Positions 13,097 through 20,038 of a stretch of 20,723 bases of DNA are shown here, one piece after another (position 1 is the first letter of the stretch; each line of letters begins with the position of its first letter). Source of the DNA: a virus; IMG/VR virus record IMGVR_UViG_3300003322_000964, positions 1-20,723 of that record; one strand, written 5' to 3'. The notes beneath the pieces were generated by a model that worked only from the letters and a program-made list of their open reading frames with translations, was not told where the DNA came from and searched no databases. A program made the position numbers and the translations under genes.

Positions 13097-14068
13097 ATGG
13101 ATGTAGGACAGAAAATGGAAACAATCTTCGCCAGCACGAGCCAAGCCGTGCATGTGGCGTTCAAGGTGATGAGCCAGCCGGCCATACAGGGCGCGCCGTT
13201 CCGCAAGGCGCTGATCCGGGCGATGGAATCGATCAACCTGGAAGGCCAGCAGCGCGAATGGCTCGACCAGCTGCGCGGCTCGCCGTCGGAGACGGTGAAC
13301 TTCGGGGGCCTGACGGGCGACGAGGTGCGGGCGCAGTGCGTCATGCTGCTCCAGGCCGTGAACCACTTGCCGCCGGCCGAACGGTGGACCCTGCAGGCGA
13401 AGTATGGCTACGTCGAGTTCGAGGACGCGACCGGCGACGATGTGATGCGCAACCAGCTGCTGAACGCCCTGGAGCGTGCGCGTGCCGAGGTCGTGGCAGC
13501 GACCGAGAGGATGCGCCTGGCGCGCGTGGCACTGGAAGCGGCGCGCGAGCAATACTTAGCATGCGAGGGCCGCATCGCACCGGCGCTGACGGAGGTGTCG
13601 GTGAAGGAGCTGTACCATGCCGCCCGCGACGACGTGCGCGACTGCGGCGCCGTGCTGGCACACGCGGAATCGACTGCACGCCAGCTCCAGATCGCCGTCG
13701 ACCGCGCGAACGGCCAGAGCGCGGTCGATGGCAGCGGGCCGGCAGTCGGGATGGGCGGCCGTCGCTTCGCGTTCTCGCAAGAGCGCATCGACGGTATCAA
13801 GGGCCTCTCCGCTTGGTTCCAGCCGATGTTTCCGCGCATCAAGCTGTTCGCGATTGACTGCATGCTCGGCCGCTTGTTTGCGAAGCACAAGGAGATCGGG
13901 ATCTCGTTCCGTGACCTGGCCCAGTCTTTCGGCGATAACGCCATGACGTACCAGCGTGCCTCGTACAAGATGCGGAACCACCTCCGTAAGCTGGAAGAGC
14001 GGGCATTGCAGCGCCTGGAAGAGCGCCTCGTGAAGGACGGTGTTGCCCTCCCGACAGAAAGTGATTGA
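13097..14068 (+). CDS. Putative Q-like late-gene regulator (antiterminator)
   Basis: The 323-aa protein has a conserved-looking core VRAQCVMLLQAVNHLPPAERWTLQAKYG-type segment (77-104), a long helical insertion rich in Ala, Arg and Glu (about 117-205, likely coiled coil), and a C-terminal helix-turn-helix (about 268-300, ISFRDLAQSFGDNAMTYQRA, then a basic LRKLEERALQRLEE helix). This pattern resembles late transcription regulators of Betaproteobacterial prophages. The position is telling: it is the last early gene and sits directly before a strong promoter with stacked terminators, as lambda Q does. ATG at 13097 follows AAGGG at a suitable distance. The function is inferred mostly from context. 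Confidence 0.6.
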   Translation: MDVGQKMETIFASTSQAVHVAFKVMSQPAIQGAPFRKALIRAMESINLEGQQREWLDQLRGSPSETVNFGGLTGDEVRAQCVMLLQAVNHLPPAERWTLQAKYGYVEFEDATGDDVMRNQLLNALERARAEVVAATERMRLARVALEAAREQYLACEGRIAPALTEVSVKELYHAARDDVRDCGAVLAHAESTARQLQIAVDRANGQSAVDGSGPAVGMGGRRFAFSQERIDGIKGLSAWFQPMFPRIKLFAIDCMLGRLFAKHKEIGISFRDLAQSFGDNAMTYQRASYKMRNHLRKLEERALQRLEERLVKDGVALPTESD

Positions 14069-14094
14069 CGGCCTTGTTACAGCTGGGCTATATT
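14065..14094 (+). promoter_or_regulatory. Strong candidate late promoter
   Basis: TTGACG (14065-14070) and TATATT (14089-14094) each match five of six sigma70 consensus bases, with an 18-base spacer. It overlaps the stop codon of the Q-like gene and points to the structural operon. Three terminators follow before the first late gene. An RNA hairpin with arms CGTCCTG/CAGGACG (14117-14123 and 14140-14146) lies early in the leader. Confidence 0.65.
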
Positions 14095-14162
14095 TTCGCC
14101 ATCATCGAAGTAGTTGCGTCCTGATGGAATAGATAGTCCCAGGACGTGCCAAGAAGTTCCAG

Positions 14163-14198
14163 AAAGCCCTGTCCGGCCCGTGCCCGACAGGGCTTTTT
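14163..14198 (+). terminator. Intrinsic terminator 1 of the late leader
   Basis: AAAGCCCTGTC (14163-14173) pairs perfectly with GACAGGGCTTT (14186-14196), an 11-bp stem with a 12-base loop, followed by further T residues. It should stop transcription from the late promoter unless polymerase is modified. The A-rich 5' flank makes it possibly bidirectional. Confidence 0.85.
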
Positions 14199-14239
14199 GC
14201 TTTCCCGATGTCTCCACGGTGCGCTCCGCTCGCGCCTTT

Positions 14240-14263
14240 GCCGGCCACGTGCCGGCGTTTTTT
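14240..14263 (+). terminator. Intrinsic terminator 2 of the late leader
   Basis: GCCGGC-CACGT-GCCGGC (14240-14256) forms a GC-rich 6-bp stem followed by G and six T residues. It is the second of three stacked terminators. Confidence 0.8.
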
Positions 14264-14335
14264 ATTCTCAACGACGAAAGGTGGTGATCCGTCTCGATCC
14301 GCTGCAAAAGCGGGGGATACAAGCATCGTTCGTTT

Positions 14336-14357
14336 GCCCGGTCCGCCGGGCTTTTTT
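14336..14357 (+). terminator. Intrinsic terminator 3, just before the first late gene
   Basis: GCCCGG-TCCG-CCGGGC (14336-14351) is a 6-bp GC stem with a 4-base loop followed by six T residues. It ends 16 bases before the tail protein Z start codon, so it directly guards the structural operon. Confidence 0.85.
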
Positions 14358-14373
14358 CTTCCGGAGGCGTGGC

Positions 14374-14973
14374 ATGGCAATTGCCGTCAACGTGCGGGGC
14401 AGCATGGACAAGATCATCGCTGACCTCGGCGTCAAGAAACGAGACGTGCCGGCCAAAGCCGTGCCGCGCGCCCTCAACCGTGTAGGTGCCATGGCCATCA
14501 CCCAGGCCGCCCGCGAGTTGCGCGATGAGGGCTACAACTTCAAAGTGTCCGAGATCAAGGACGCCATGTCCCAGCGTATGGCGTCGTCGTCCAACCTGGT
14601 CACGACGATCAAAGTCCGGCGCAAGACGAAAAGCCTCATGGAATTCAACCCGCGCGAGTCCAGGGCTGGCGTGACGGTGCGAGTCCACGGCCAGGCCAAG
14701 CTGATCAAGGGCGCTTTCATCGCTCAACGCCTCAATGGGACGAGCGGCGTGTTCATCGAAGACAAGACCGCCGGCAAGATCGTCTTGCGGCGGCAGAAGC
14801 AATACAAGCGCGGCAGCCGCGGCGGCTGGCACAGCTTCCCGGCCCGCAAGCTGTACGGCCCCAGCGTTGGCGGCGCGTACGCCAACGAGAAGGTGCAGCA
14901 GGTGATGCGGCGCTTCATCACCGAGAAGTTCGCCGCGCGCCTGGCGCACGAGATCAAAAACCTTGCGCGCTGA
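14374..14973 (+). CDS. Prophage minor tail protein Z-like
   Basis: The 199-aa basic protein resembles the minor tail protein Z family (lambda gpZ), which acts at the tail end that joins the head. Visible features are an N-terminal helix region with PAKAVPRALNRVGAMAITQAARELRDE (27-53), then a mixed domain including VRRKTKSLMEFNPRESRAGVTV and a KRGSRGGWHSFPARKLYGPSVGGAYANEKV segment (149-178) typical of tail-completion proteins. The ATG at 14374 follows GGAGG with a seven-base gap. In lambda the Z gene lies after the head genes; here it comes first, ahead of terminase. Confidence 0.75.
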   Translation: MAIAVNVRGSMDKIIADLGVKKRDVPAKAVPRALNRVGAMAITQAARELRDEGYNFKVSEIKDAMSQRMASSSNLVTTIKVRRKTKSLMEFNPRESRAGVTVRVHGQAKLIKGAFIAQRLNGTSGVFIEDKTAGKIVLRRQKQYKRGSRGGWHSFPARKLYGPSVGGAYANEKVQQVMRRFITEKFAARLAHEIKNLAR

Positions 14974-14978
14974 ATTTC

Positions 14979-15062
14979 CCGGGTCCTTACCCGGCTCGCG
15001 ATAACGCGGGTGCCATGACCCCGATTTCTCGCTAGTTCTAGAAATTGTAAGGGGGGTATAAA
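14979..15062 (+). promoter_or_regulatory. Hairpin and weak promoter-like sequence before the terminase genes
   Basis: CCGGGT-CCTT-ACCCGG (14979-14994) is a perfect hairpin without a T run, so it is not a convincing terminator. Further on, TATAAA (15057-15062) precedes the AAGGAG ribosome site of the 63-aa gene, but no -35 is found at the right distance. It may instead be an RNA processing or stability element of the late transcript. Confidence 0.3.
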
Positions 15063-15076
15063 ACAAGGAGTTCCAG

Positions 15077-15268
15077 ATGAGTTCGTTCATTTCTGCTGCT
15101 TTAGCATCCCAGCTTCGTTCTCTGGCCAGCTCTGGTGAGGTCACCATATCGACGACCGTGCAAACCAATCGCGATTGGACCAAGGACGAGCTCAAACAGC
15201 TTGAGGCGCTGGTTCGGAAGAACCTTGTTGATAGGCTCGCGCGAGAGGAAATGTTGTCATGCCGTTGA
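15077..15268 (+). CDS. Hypothetical 63-aa protein
   Basis: Not recognised. The sequence has a Ser/Thr-rich first half and a charged helical second half (DWTKDELKQLEALVRKNLVDRLAREE). It has an excellent ribosome site (AAGGAG, six bases before the ATG) and its stop overlaps the next gene by ten bases, so it is translated with the small terminase. It may be a small packaging accessory protein; that is only a guess from position. Confidence 0.65.
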   Translation: MSSFISAALASQLRSLASSGEVTISTTVQTNRDWTKDELKQLEALVRKNLVDRLAREEMLSCR

Positions 15269-15783
15269 CCCAGCAAGAGATCGCCGACCATCTCGACCTG
15301 ACACAGAAAAGCGTGTCGGAGATGTTGAAGAAGCTCGACATCGACTGGAAGGCGGCAACGCTGGATGAGATCCGCATCGCCTACCTCCGCCAGCTGCGCT
15401 CGCAAGCGGCTGGCCACCGCACCGACGACGGGCTCGACCTGGTGCGCGAGCGCGTGTTGACCGAGCGGGTTGACCGCGAGCTCAAGCAGTACACCCTGGC
15501 CGAGAAGAAGGGCCAGCTCATCAACGTCGCCCAGCTCGAGCCGGCGCTGCAGCAGATGGTTGCCGCGTTCCGCACCGAGCTGCTTGCACGCGACGACAAA
15601 CTCAAGGCCGACCTCGACCAGCTGCACGACATCGACGTCGATATTCAGGTGCTCAATGCTTACACGAACGACGCACTCCGTCACCTCGCTCGATACGACG
15701 CCGGCGGTTCAGGCGCTGCTGGGGCGGCTGGTGGCGTCGATCGAACCGACGCCGCAGATCCCGCTGACGCAATGGGCGCGTGA
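15259..15783 (+). CDS. Terminase small subunit, Nu1/DUF1441-like
   Basis: This 174-aa protein should recognise phage DNA (cos or pac) for packaging. The N-terminus is a helix-turn-helix, LTQQEIADHLDLTQKSVSEMLKKLDI (3-28), followed by a helical region LDEIRIAYLRQLRSQAAGH (34-52) and a long charged helix pattern up to VDIQVLNAYTNDALRHLARY, as in DUF1441 proteins. The last 25 residues are Gly/Ala/Asp-rich and unstructured. A GAGAGGAAA ribosome site lies inside the upstream gene. Its 3' end overlaps the large terminase start by 128 bases in another frame. Confidence 0.82.
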   Translation: MPLTQQEIADHLDLTQKSVSEMLKKLDIDWKAATLDEIRIAYLRQLRSQAAGHRTDDGLDLVRERVLTERVDRELKQYTLAEKKGQLINVAQLEPALQQMVAAFRTELLARDDKLKADLDQLHDIDVDIQVLNAYTNDALRHLARYDAGGSGAAGAAGGVDRTDAADPADAMGA

Positions 15784-17797
15784 AGAGCGCCGCCTGTCGG
15801 CGAAGGCCTCGGCGCTGCCCGGCCGCTACAACCCGGACCTGACGCCGTGGGTCGCCGGCATGCACGAAGCGCTGGACGATCCGACCGTGTTCAAGGTCGT
15901 CGCCATGAAGTCCGCGCAGGTGGCCTGGACCGATGGCGTCGTGCTGAACTACATCGGCAAGACGATCGACATCGACCCGACGCCGATGATCGTCATGTTC
16001 GCCAAGGAAAAGGCGGCAAAGGAGTTCAACGAAGAGAAGCTCACGCCGATGGCCGAGGTGACGCCGAGCGTTGCCACCAAGCTGCAGCTCGACCGCCGAA
16101 AGTCCGGCGACAACCGCTGGGATTACAAGAGCTTCCCGAACGGCTTCCTCAAGCTGGTCGGCTCGAACTCGCCCAGCTCGGTGAAGTCGACGCCGGCGCC
16201 GCGCGTCATCGTCGAGGAGCCAGACGACTGTAACGACAACGTCCGCGACCAGGGCGACACCATCACCCTGCTCGAGGAGCGGACCAAGACCTACAAGCGG
16301 CGCAAGGTCGTGTTCGGCGGTACGCCCACGATCAAGGGCGTCTCGCGCATCGAGGCGGCATACCTGGCGAGCGACCAGCGCAAGTTCATGGTGCCGTGTC
16401 ACCACTGCGGCGAGTCGCACGTGCTGATGTGGGAGAACGTCCGCGCCATCGAGGACCCGGCGTTTAACCACGAGGTGTTCGGGCACATCCGGCCGGAGAC
16501 CTCGCGCTACATCTGCCCGCACTGCGGCGGCGCCTGGACCGACGCCGAGAAGAACAGGAACGTGCGCCGGGCGGTGTGGGTCGCCACCGCGCCGTTCTAC
16601 GGCATCGCCGGCTTCTACATCAACGAGCTGTACTCGCCCTTCCCTGGCAGCACGCTGCAGATCCTGATGGAGAAGTACCTGACGGCCGACGATCTGCTGC
16701 GCAAGGGTGACGACACGAAGATGCGCGCCTTTCGCAACAGCAGCGAGGGCCTGACGTACGAGTACAAGAGCGATCTGCCCAAGGCGGATGCGCTGGCCGA
16801 GCGCGCCGAGGACTACGACGAGAAGACCGTGCCGTGGGGCGGCATGGTTCTCACGGCCGGCGTCGACGTCCAGCACGACCGCCTGGCGATCGTCATCCGC
16901 GCATGGGGCCGCGGTATGGAAAGCTGGCTCGTTTATTGGGGCGAGATCTACGGCCAGACGCTCATCCCCAACGCCGGCGCCTGGCTCGACCTGGACCTGC
17001 TGCTGACGGCCGACTTCCTGCACGCGAGCGGCAACGTCCTGCGCATCCGCGCCGCCTCGATCGACTCGTCGGACGGCACGACCACGGACGCCGTGTACGC
17101 CTACGTCCGCAGTCGCAAAGGCCGCGGCTACATGGCGATCAAGGGCGCGTCCGAGCAGTCGAGCGCGACGAAGGAGATCTTCTCGAAGCCGAGCACGTCG
17201 GTCGATCTTGGCAAGAAACACAAGCCGCATCCGTCTGGCGTGACACCGTACATCGTCGGCACGCACCGCGCGAAGGACCTGATCATCGACGGCCGTCTAC
17301 GCCTGGAAGGCAACGGGCCCGGCCGGCTGCACTGGTACAAGACCGTCCGGCCGGACTACTGGGAGCAGATCACCAGCGAGATCAAGGTCCCACACAAGAC
17401 CCAGAAGAGTCGCAAGGTCTGGGCCCAGCGTGCCAGCACGCGCAACGAGGCGCTCGACTGCGAGGTCTACGCGCTGCACTCGGCGATGTCGCTCAAGCTG
17501 CACCTGCTCAAGCCGAGCCACTGGGACGCCATCGAGGAGCAGCTACGGCAGAAGCAAATCTTCGCCGAACCCTCGGCGCCCGCGGCGGCAGATCCCGAGC
17601 CCATGGATGCGCCTGACGATCTCGGCGCCGATGATCCGGCTGCCGCAGGGGAGTCTGTAGACGCCGCGCCGGAACCTGTGCAGACGTCTGCACAACCGCA
17701 GCAGCCACCGCCACCTCCGGCGCCGGCCGCGCCGCTGCCGCGCAAGCGCGCACGCGTGCGTAGTCGCGTCGGCGGATATTCCGCTACCAACTTCTGA
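15656..17797 (+). CDS. Terminase large subunit, GpA family
   Basis: The 713-aa packaging motor and nuclease cuts concatemeric DNA and pumps it into proheads. The ATPase region has the adapted Walker A MKSAQVAW (84-91) and Walker B VIVEEPDD (184-191). Two CxxC pairs, C248-HH-C251 and C287-PH-C290, form the zinc element seen in GpA-type terminases. The nuclease domain begins near GVDVQHDRL (402-410) with the catalytic acid Asp404. The last 75 residues are Ala/Pro-rich. ATG at 15656 is chosen because AGGTG lies five bases upstream; the frame is open earlier but that part is a shadow of the small subunit. The overlap with the small subunit suggests coupled translation. Confidence 0.92.
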   Translation: MLTRTTHSVTSLDTTPAVQALLGRLVASIEPTPQIPLTQWAREERRLSAKASALPGRYNPDLTPWVAGMHEALDDPTVFKVVAMKSAQVAWTDGVVLNYIGKTIDIDPTPMIVMFAKEKAAKEFNEEKLTPMAEVTPSVATKLQLDRRKSGDNRWDYKSFPNGFLKLVGSNSPSSVKSTPAPRVIVEEPDDCNDNVRDQGDTITLLEERTKTYKRRKVVFGGTPTIKGVSRIEAAYLASDQRKFMVPCHHCGESHVLMWENVRAIEDPAFNHEVFGHIRPETSRYICPHCGGAWTDAEKNRNVRRAVWVATAPFYGIAGFYINELYSPFPGSTLQILMEKYLTADDLLRKGDDTKMRAFRNSSEGLTYEYKSDLPKADALAERAEDYDEKTVPWGGMVLTAGVDVQHDRLAIVIRAWGRGMESWLVYWGEIYGQTLIPNAGAWLDLDLLLTADFLHASGNVLRIRAASIDSSDGTTTDAVYAYVRSRKGRGYMAIKGASEQSSATKEIFSKPSTSVDLGKKHKPHPSGVTPYIVGTHRAKDLIIDGRLRLEGNGPGRLHWYKTVRPDYWEQITSEIKVPHKTQKSRKVWAQRASTRNEALDCEVYALHSAMSLKLHLLKPSHWDAIEEQLRQKQIFAEPSAPAAADPEPMDAPDDLGADDPAAAGESVDAAPEPVQTSAQPQQPPPPPAPAAPLPRKRARVRSRVGGYSATNF

Positions 17798-17801
17798 CGC
17801 C

Positions 17802-18332
17802 ATGAATATTCTTAGCAAACTTTATGCTGGCGATTCGGCCAACTGGCACGACGACCCGCGCACGATCGGCGGCGTTCGCTACAGCAGCGCCGACTGGGTG
17901 CTCACCTACGAGCTGCGCGGGCCGAGCGTCCTGACGCTTGTGGCCGTGGCCGACTCGGACGGATGGCGTACGACCATCACGCCGGAGCAGAGCGCAAGCC
18001 TGCAGGCCGGCTCCTACCTGTGGGGCGCCTTCCTGACGCGACCTGGCGAGCGTAAGACGGCCGAGACTGGCGCCCTGGTGGTCGAGGCGGATCTCACCGC
18101 GGTCGCGGCCCCGATCGACGCGCGTACGGCGGCGCAGAAGGCGCTCGCGGATTGTGAGGCGGCGCTGGCCACGTTCAAGTCCAGCGGCGGCAAGGTGAAG
18201 AGCTACACGATCGGCACCCGCCAGACCGAATTCCATTCGCTGCAGGATCTCATGGCGGTGCGTCGCTTCTGGGCGCGCCGCGTCCAGGCCGAGCGCAGGG
18301 ATAAACGACAACTACTCGTGAGCTTTCGATGA
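17802..18332 (+). CDS. Putative head-tail connector protein (gpW position)
   Basis: The 176-aa protein has a beta-rich N-terminal half (VRYSSADWVLTYELRGPSVLTLVAVADSDG style, about 20-95) and a helical C-terminal half ending VKSYTIGTRQTEFHSLQDLMAVRRFWARRVQ (131-160), which resembles gpW-like joining proteins. Lambda gpW is only 68 aa, so the N-terminal domain is extra and may be a separate neck or decoration module. It starts four bases after the large terminase stop and overlaps the portal start (ATGA). Terminase, W, portal is the lambda gene order. Confidence 0.6.
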   Translation: MNILSKLYAGDSANWHDDPRTIGGVRYSSADWVLTYELRGPSVLTLVAVADSDGWRTTITPEQSASLQAGSYLWGAFLTRPGERKTAETGALVVEADLTAVAAPIDARTAAQKALADCEAALATFKSSGGKVKSYTIGTRQTEFHSLQDLMAVRRFWARRVQAERRDKRQLLVSFR

Positions 18333-19978
18333 GCAAGAAGTTCTATAACGAAGCGATGGTCAGCCAGCCCGGCTCCGTCATCCTGCGCAACTGGAACGCG
18401 CAGCGCGCGGCGGACCGGACGCGATTAGCCCGGGCCCGCACCAACCAGCGCACGTACGCCGGCGCCGCGATCAGCCGCCTCGACTCGGACTGGAGCGTGC
18501 TGAACACGTCGGCCGACAGCGAGATCATCACCAGCCTTCGCGTCCTTCGCGCGCGATCGCGTGCCCTGATACGCGACAACGAATACGCGAAGGCTGCTGT
18601 CCGGATCATCAAGAACAACGTCGTGGGCAGCGGCATCGGAATGCAAGCGCAGGTCAAGACCGGCGGCGGCAAGCTGCTCACCAACGTCAACGATGCGATC
18701 GAGGGCGCTTGGGAGGACTGGTGCGATAAAGACACCTGTGACCCGGCGGGCAAGCTGTGCTTCCAGGACATGGAACGTCTGATCATGGGCTCGATCGTCG
18801 AGAACGGCGAGGTGCTGGTCCGGAAGATCCGGCAGCCGTTCGGACGCGGCAAGATCCCGTACGCGCTTGAGTTGATCGAGGCCGACCGCCTCGTCGACCA
18901 GTGGAGCGTTGCCAGAGCGGAGAACGGCAACATGATTCGCATGGGCGTCGAGCAGAACAAGTGGGGCCGGCCGGTCGCGTACTGGTTCTATCCGACCCAC
19001 CCCGGAGACTACCAGTTCCAGGCCTTCGTCGAGAGCGCGCTGATCCGCGTGCCGGCCGAAGACATCTTCCACCTCTACATTCCCGAGCGCATCGGCCAGA
19101 CACGCGGCGTCCCCTGGTTCCACGCCACGCTCAAGCGCCTGCGTAACATGGCCGGCTACGAGGAAGCGGAAATCGTCGCGGCCCGGGCTTCGGCGTCGAT
19201 CGTCGGCATCATCGAGTCGGAAGAGGACCTGGTCCCCGACGACATGGTCGACGATCAGGGACCGGACCGCGCGCCCCCGACCCTGTCGATGGAGCCCGGG
19301 ACGTTCCAGCAGCTGCAGCCCGGCGAGAAGTTCACCGGCTTCAACCCGAGCCGTCCGAACACCGGACTTGATCCCTTCATGCGCTACATGCTGCGCGCCT
19401 TCGCGACCGGCGTCAGTGTGTCGTACGCGAGCGTGTCGAGCGACTACTCGCAGAGTAATTACAGCAGCTCGCGCCTGGCGCTGCTCGACGAACGGGACAT
19501 GTGGCGCGTCCTGCAGGGCTGGTTGATTCGCAACTTCCGGCTGCAGGTGCACCGCGACTGGCTCGAGGCGGCGGTGCTGGCCGGCGAGATCTCGATCTCC
19601 GACTACTACACGCGGCCAAAGAAATACGCCGAGGTCCGCTTCAAGCCGCGAGGCTGGTCGTGGATCGACCCGACCAAGGAAGTCGCCGCGTACAAGCAGG
19701 CCGTGCGCTCCGGCTTCATGACGGTGGGCGACGTGATCGGCCTGACGTCCGAGCACTCGGACGCTGAGGACGTGTTCAAGAATCGCCATGCCGAGCTTGA
19801 GATGATGCAGGACCTGGGCCTCGTGTTCGACACCGATCCGGCTCAGACGGACGGCAAGGGCACCGAGCAGACCAGCGCGGCACCTGACGCCGTGGCGGGC
19901 GACGGAGATGGCGGCGACGTACCGCCGGAAGACGGCAGCGATCAGCGGCCGGGCAAGGACGACCAGAGCGACGAATAA
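18329..19978 (+). CDS. Portal protein, lambda gpB family
   Basis: The 549-aa protein forms the ring at the head vertex through which DNA passes. Family features are RDNEYAKAAVRIIKNNVVGSG (82-102), ENGEVLVRK (158-166), an LELIEADRL segment, and downstream VSYASVSSDYSQSNYSSSRLALLDE, which is typical of the clip and stem region. The length is normal for lambda-type portals. The last 50 residues are acidic, Gly/Asp-rich and probably disordered. Translation is coupled to the connector gene (ATGA overlap). An intrinsic terminator follows 16 bases after the stop. Confidence 0.93.
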   Translation: MSKKFYNEAMVSQPGSVILRNWNAQRAADRTRLARARTNQRTYAGAAISRLDSDWSVLNTSADSEIITSLRVLRARSRALIRDNEYAKAAVRIIKNNVVGSGIGMQAQVKTGGGKLLTNVNDAIEGAWEDWCDKDTCDPAGKLCFQDMERLIMGSIVENGEVLVRKIRQPFGRGKIPYALELIEADRLVDQWSVARAENGNMIRMGVEQNKWGRPVAYWFYPTHPGDYQFQAFVESALIRVPAEDIFHLYIPERIGQTRGVPWFHATLKRLRNMAGYEEAEIVAARASASIVGIIESEEDLVPDDMVDDQGPDRAPPTLSMEPGTFQQLQPGEKFTGFNPSRPNTGLDPFMRYMLRAFATGVSVSYASVSSDYSQSNYSSSRLALLDERDMWRVLQGWLIRNFRLQVHRDWLEAAVLAGEISISDYYTRPKKYAEVRFKPRGWSWIDPTKEVAAYKQAVRSGFMTVGDVIGLTSEHSDAEDVFKNRHAELEMMQDLGLVFDTDPAQTDGKGTEQTSAAPDAVAGDGDGGDVPPEDGSDQRPGKDDQSDE

Positions 19979-19994
19979 ATTTCAACTTAACCCG

Positions 19995-20025
19995 AAGCCC
20001 ACCGGCACGCCGCGTGGGCTTTTTT
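19995..20025 (+). terminator. Intrinsic terminator between portal and prohead protease
   Basis: AAGCCCAC (19995-20002) pairs with GTGGGCTT (20014-20021), an 8-bp stem with an 11-base loop, followed by more T residues. A terminator inside the structural operon only makes sense if late transcription is at least partly terminator-resistant. Confidence 0.75.
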
Positions 20026-20038
20026 ATTTGGAGAGGGA

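Noticed and set aside
15032-15041. CTAG-TT-CTAG as another copy of the early operator
   Set aside because: The spacing is two bases instead of five and there is no convincing -35, so it was not grouped with the early sites.
15653-17266. Long minus-strand open frame
   Set aside because: It is antisense to the large terminase; Arg/Val/Asp-rich composition is typical of a shadow frame.
18425-19789. Long minus-strand open frame
   Set aside because: It is antisense to the portal gene with the same shadow composition.
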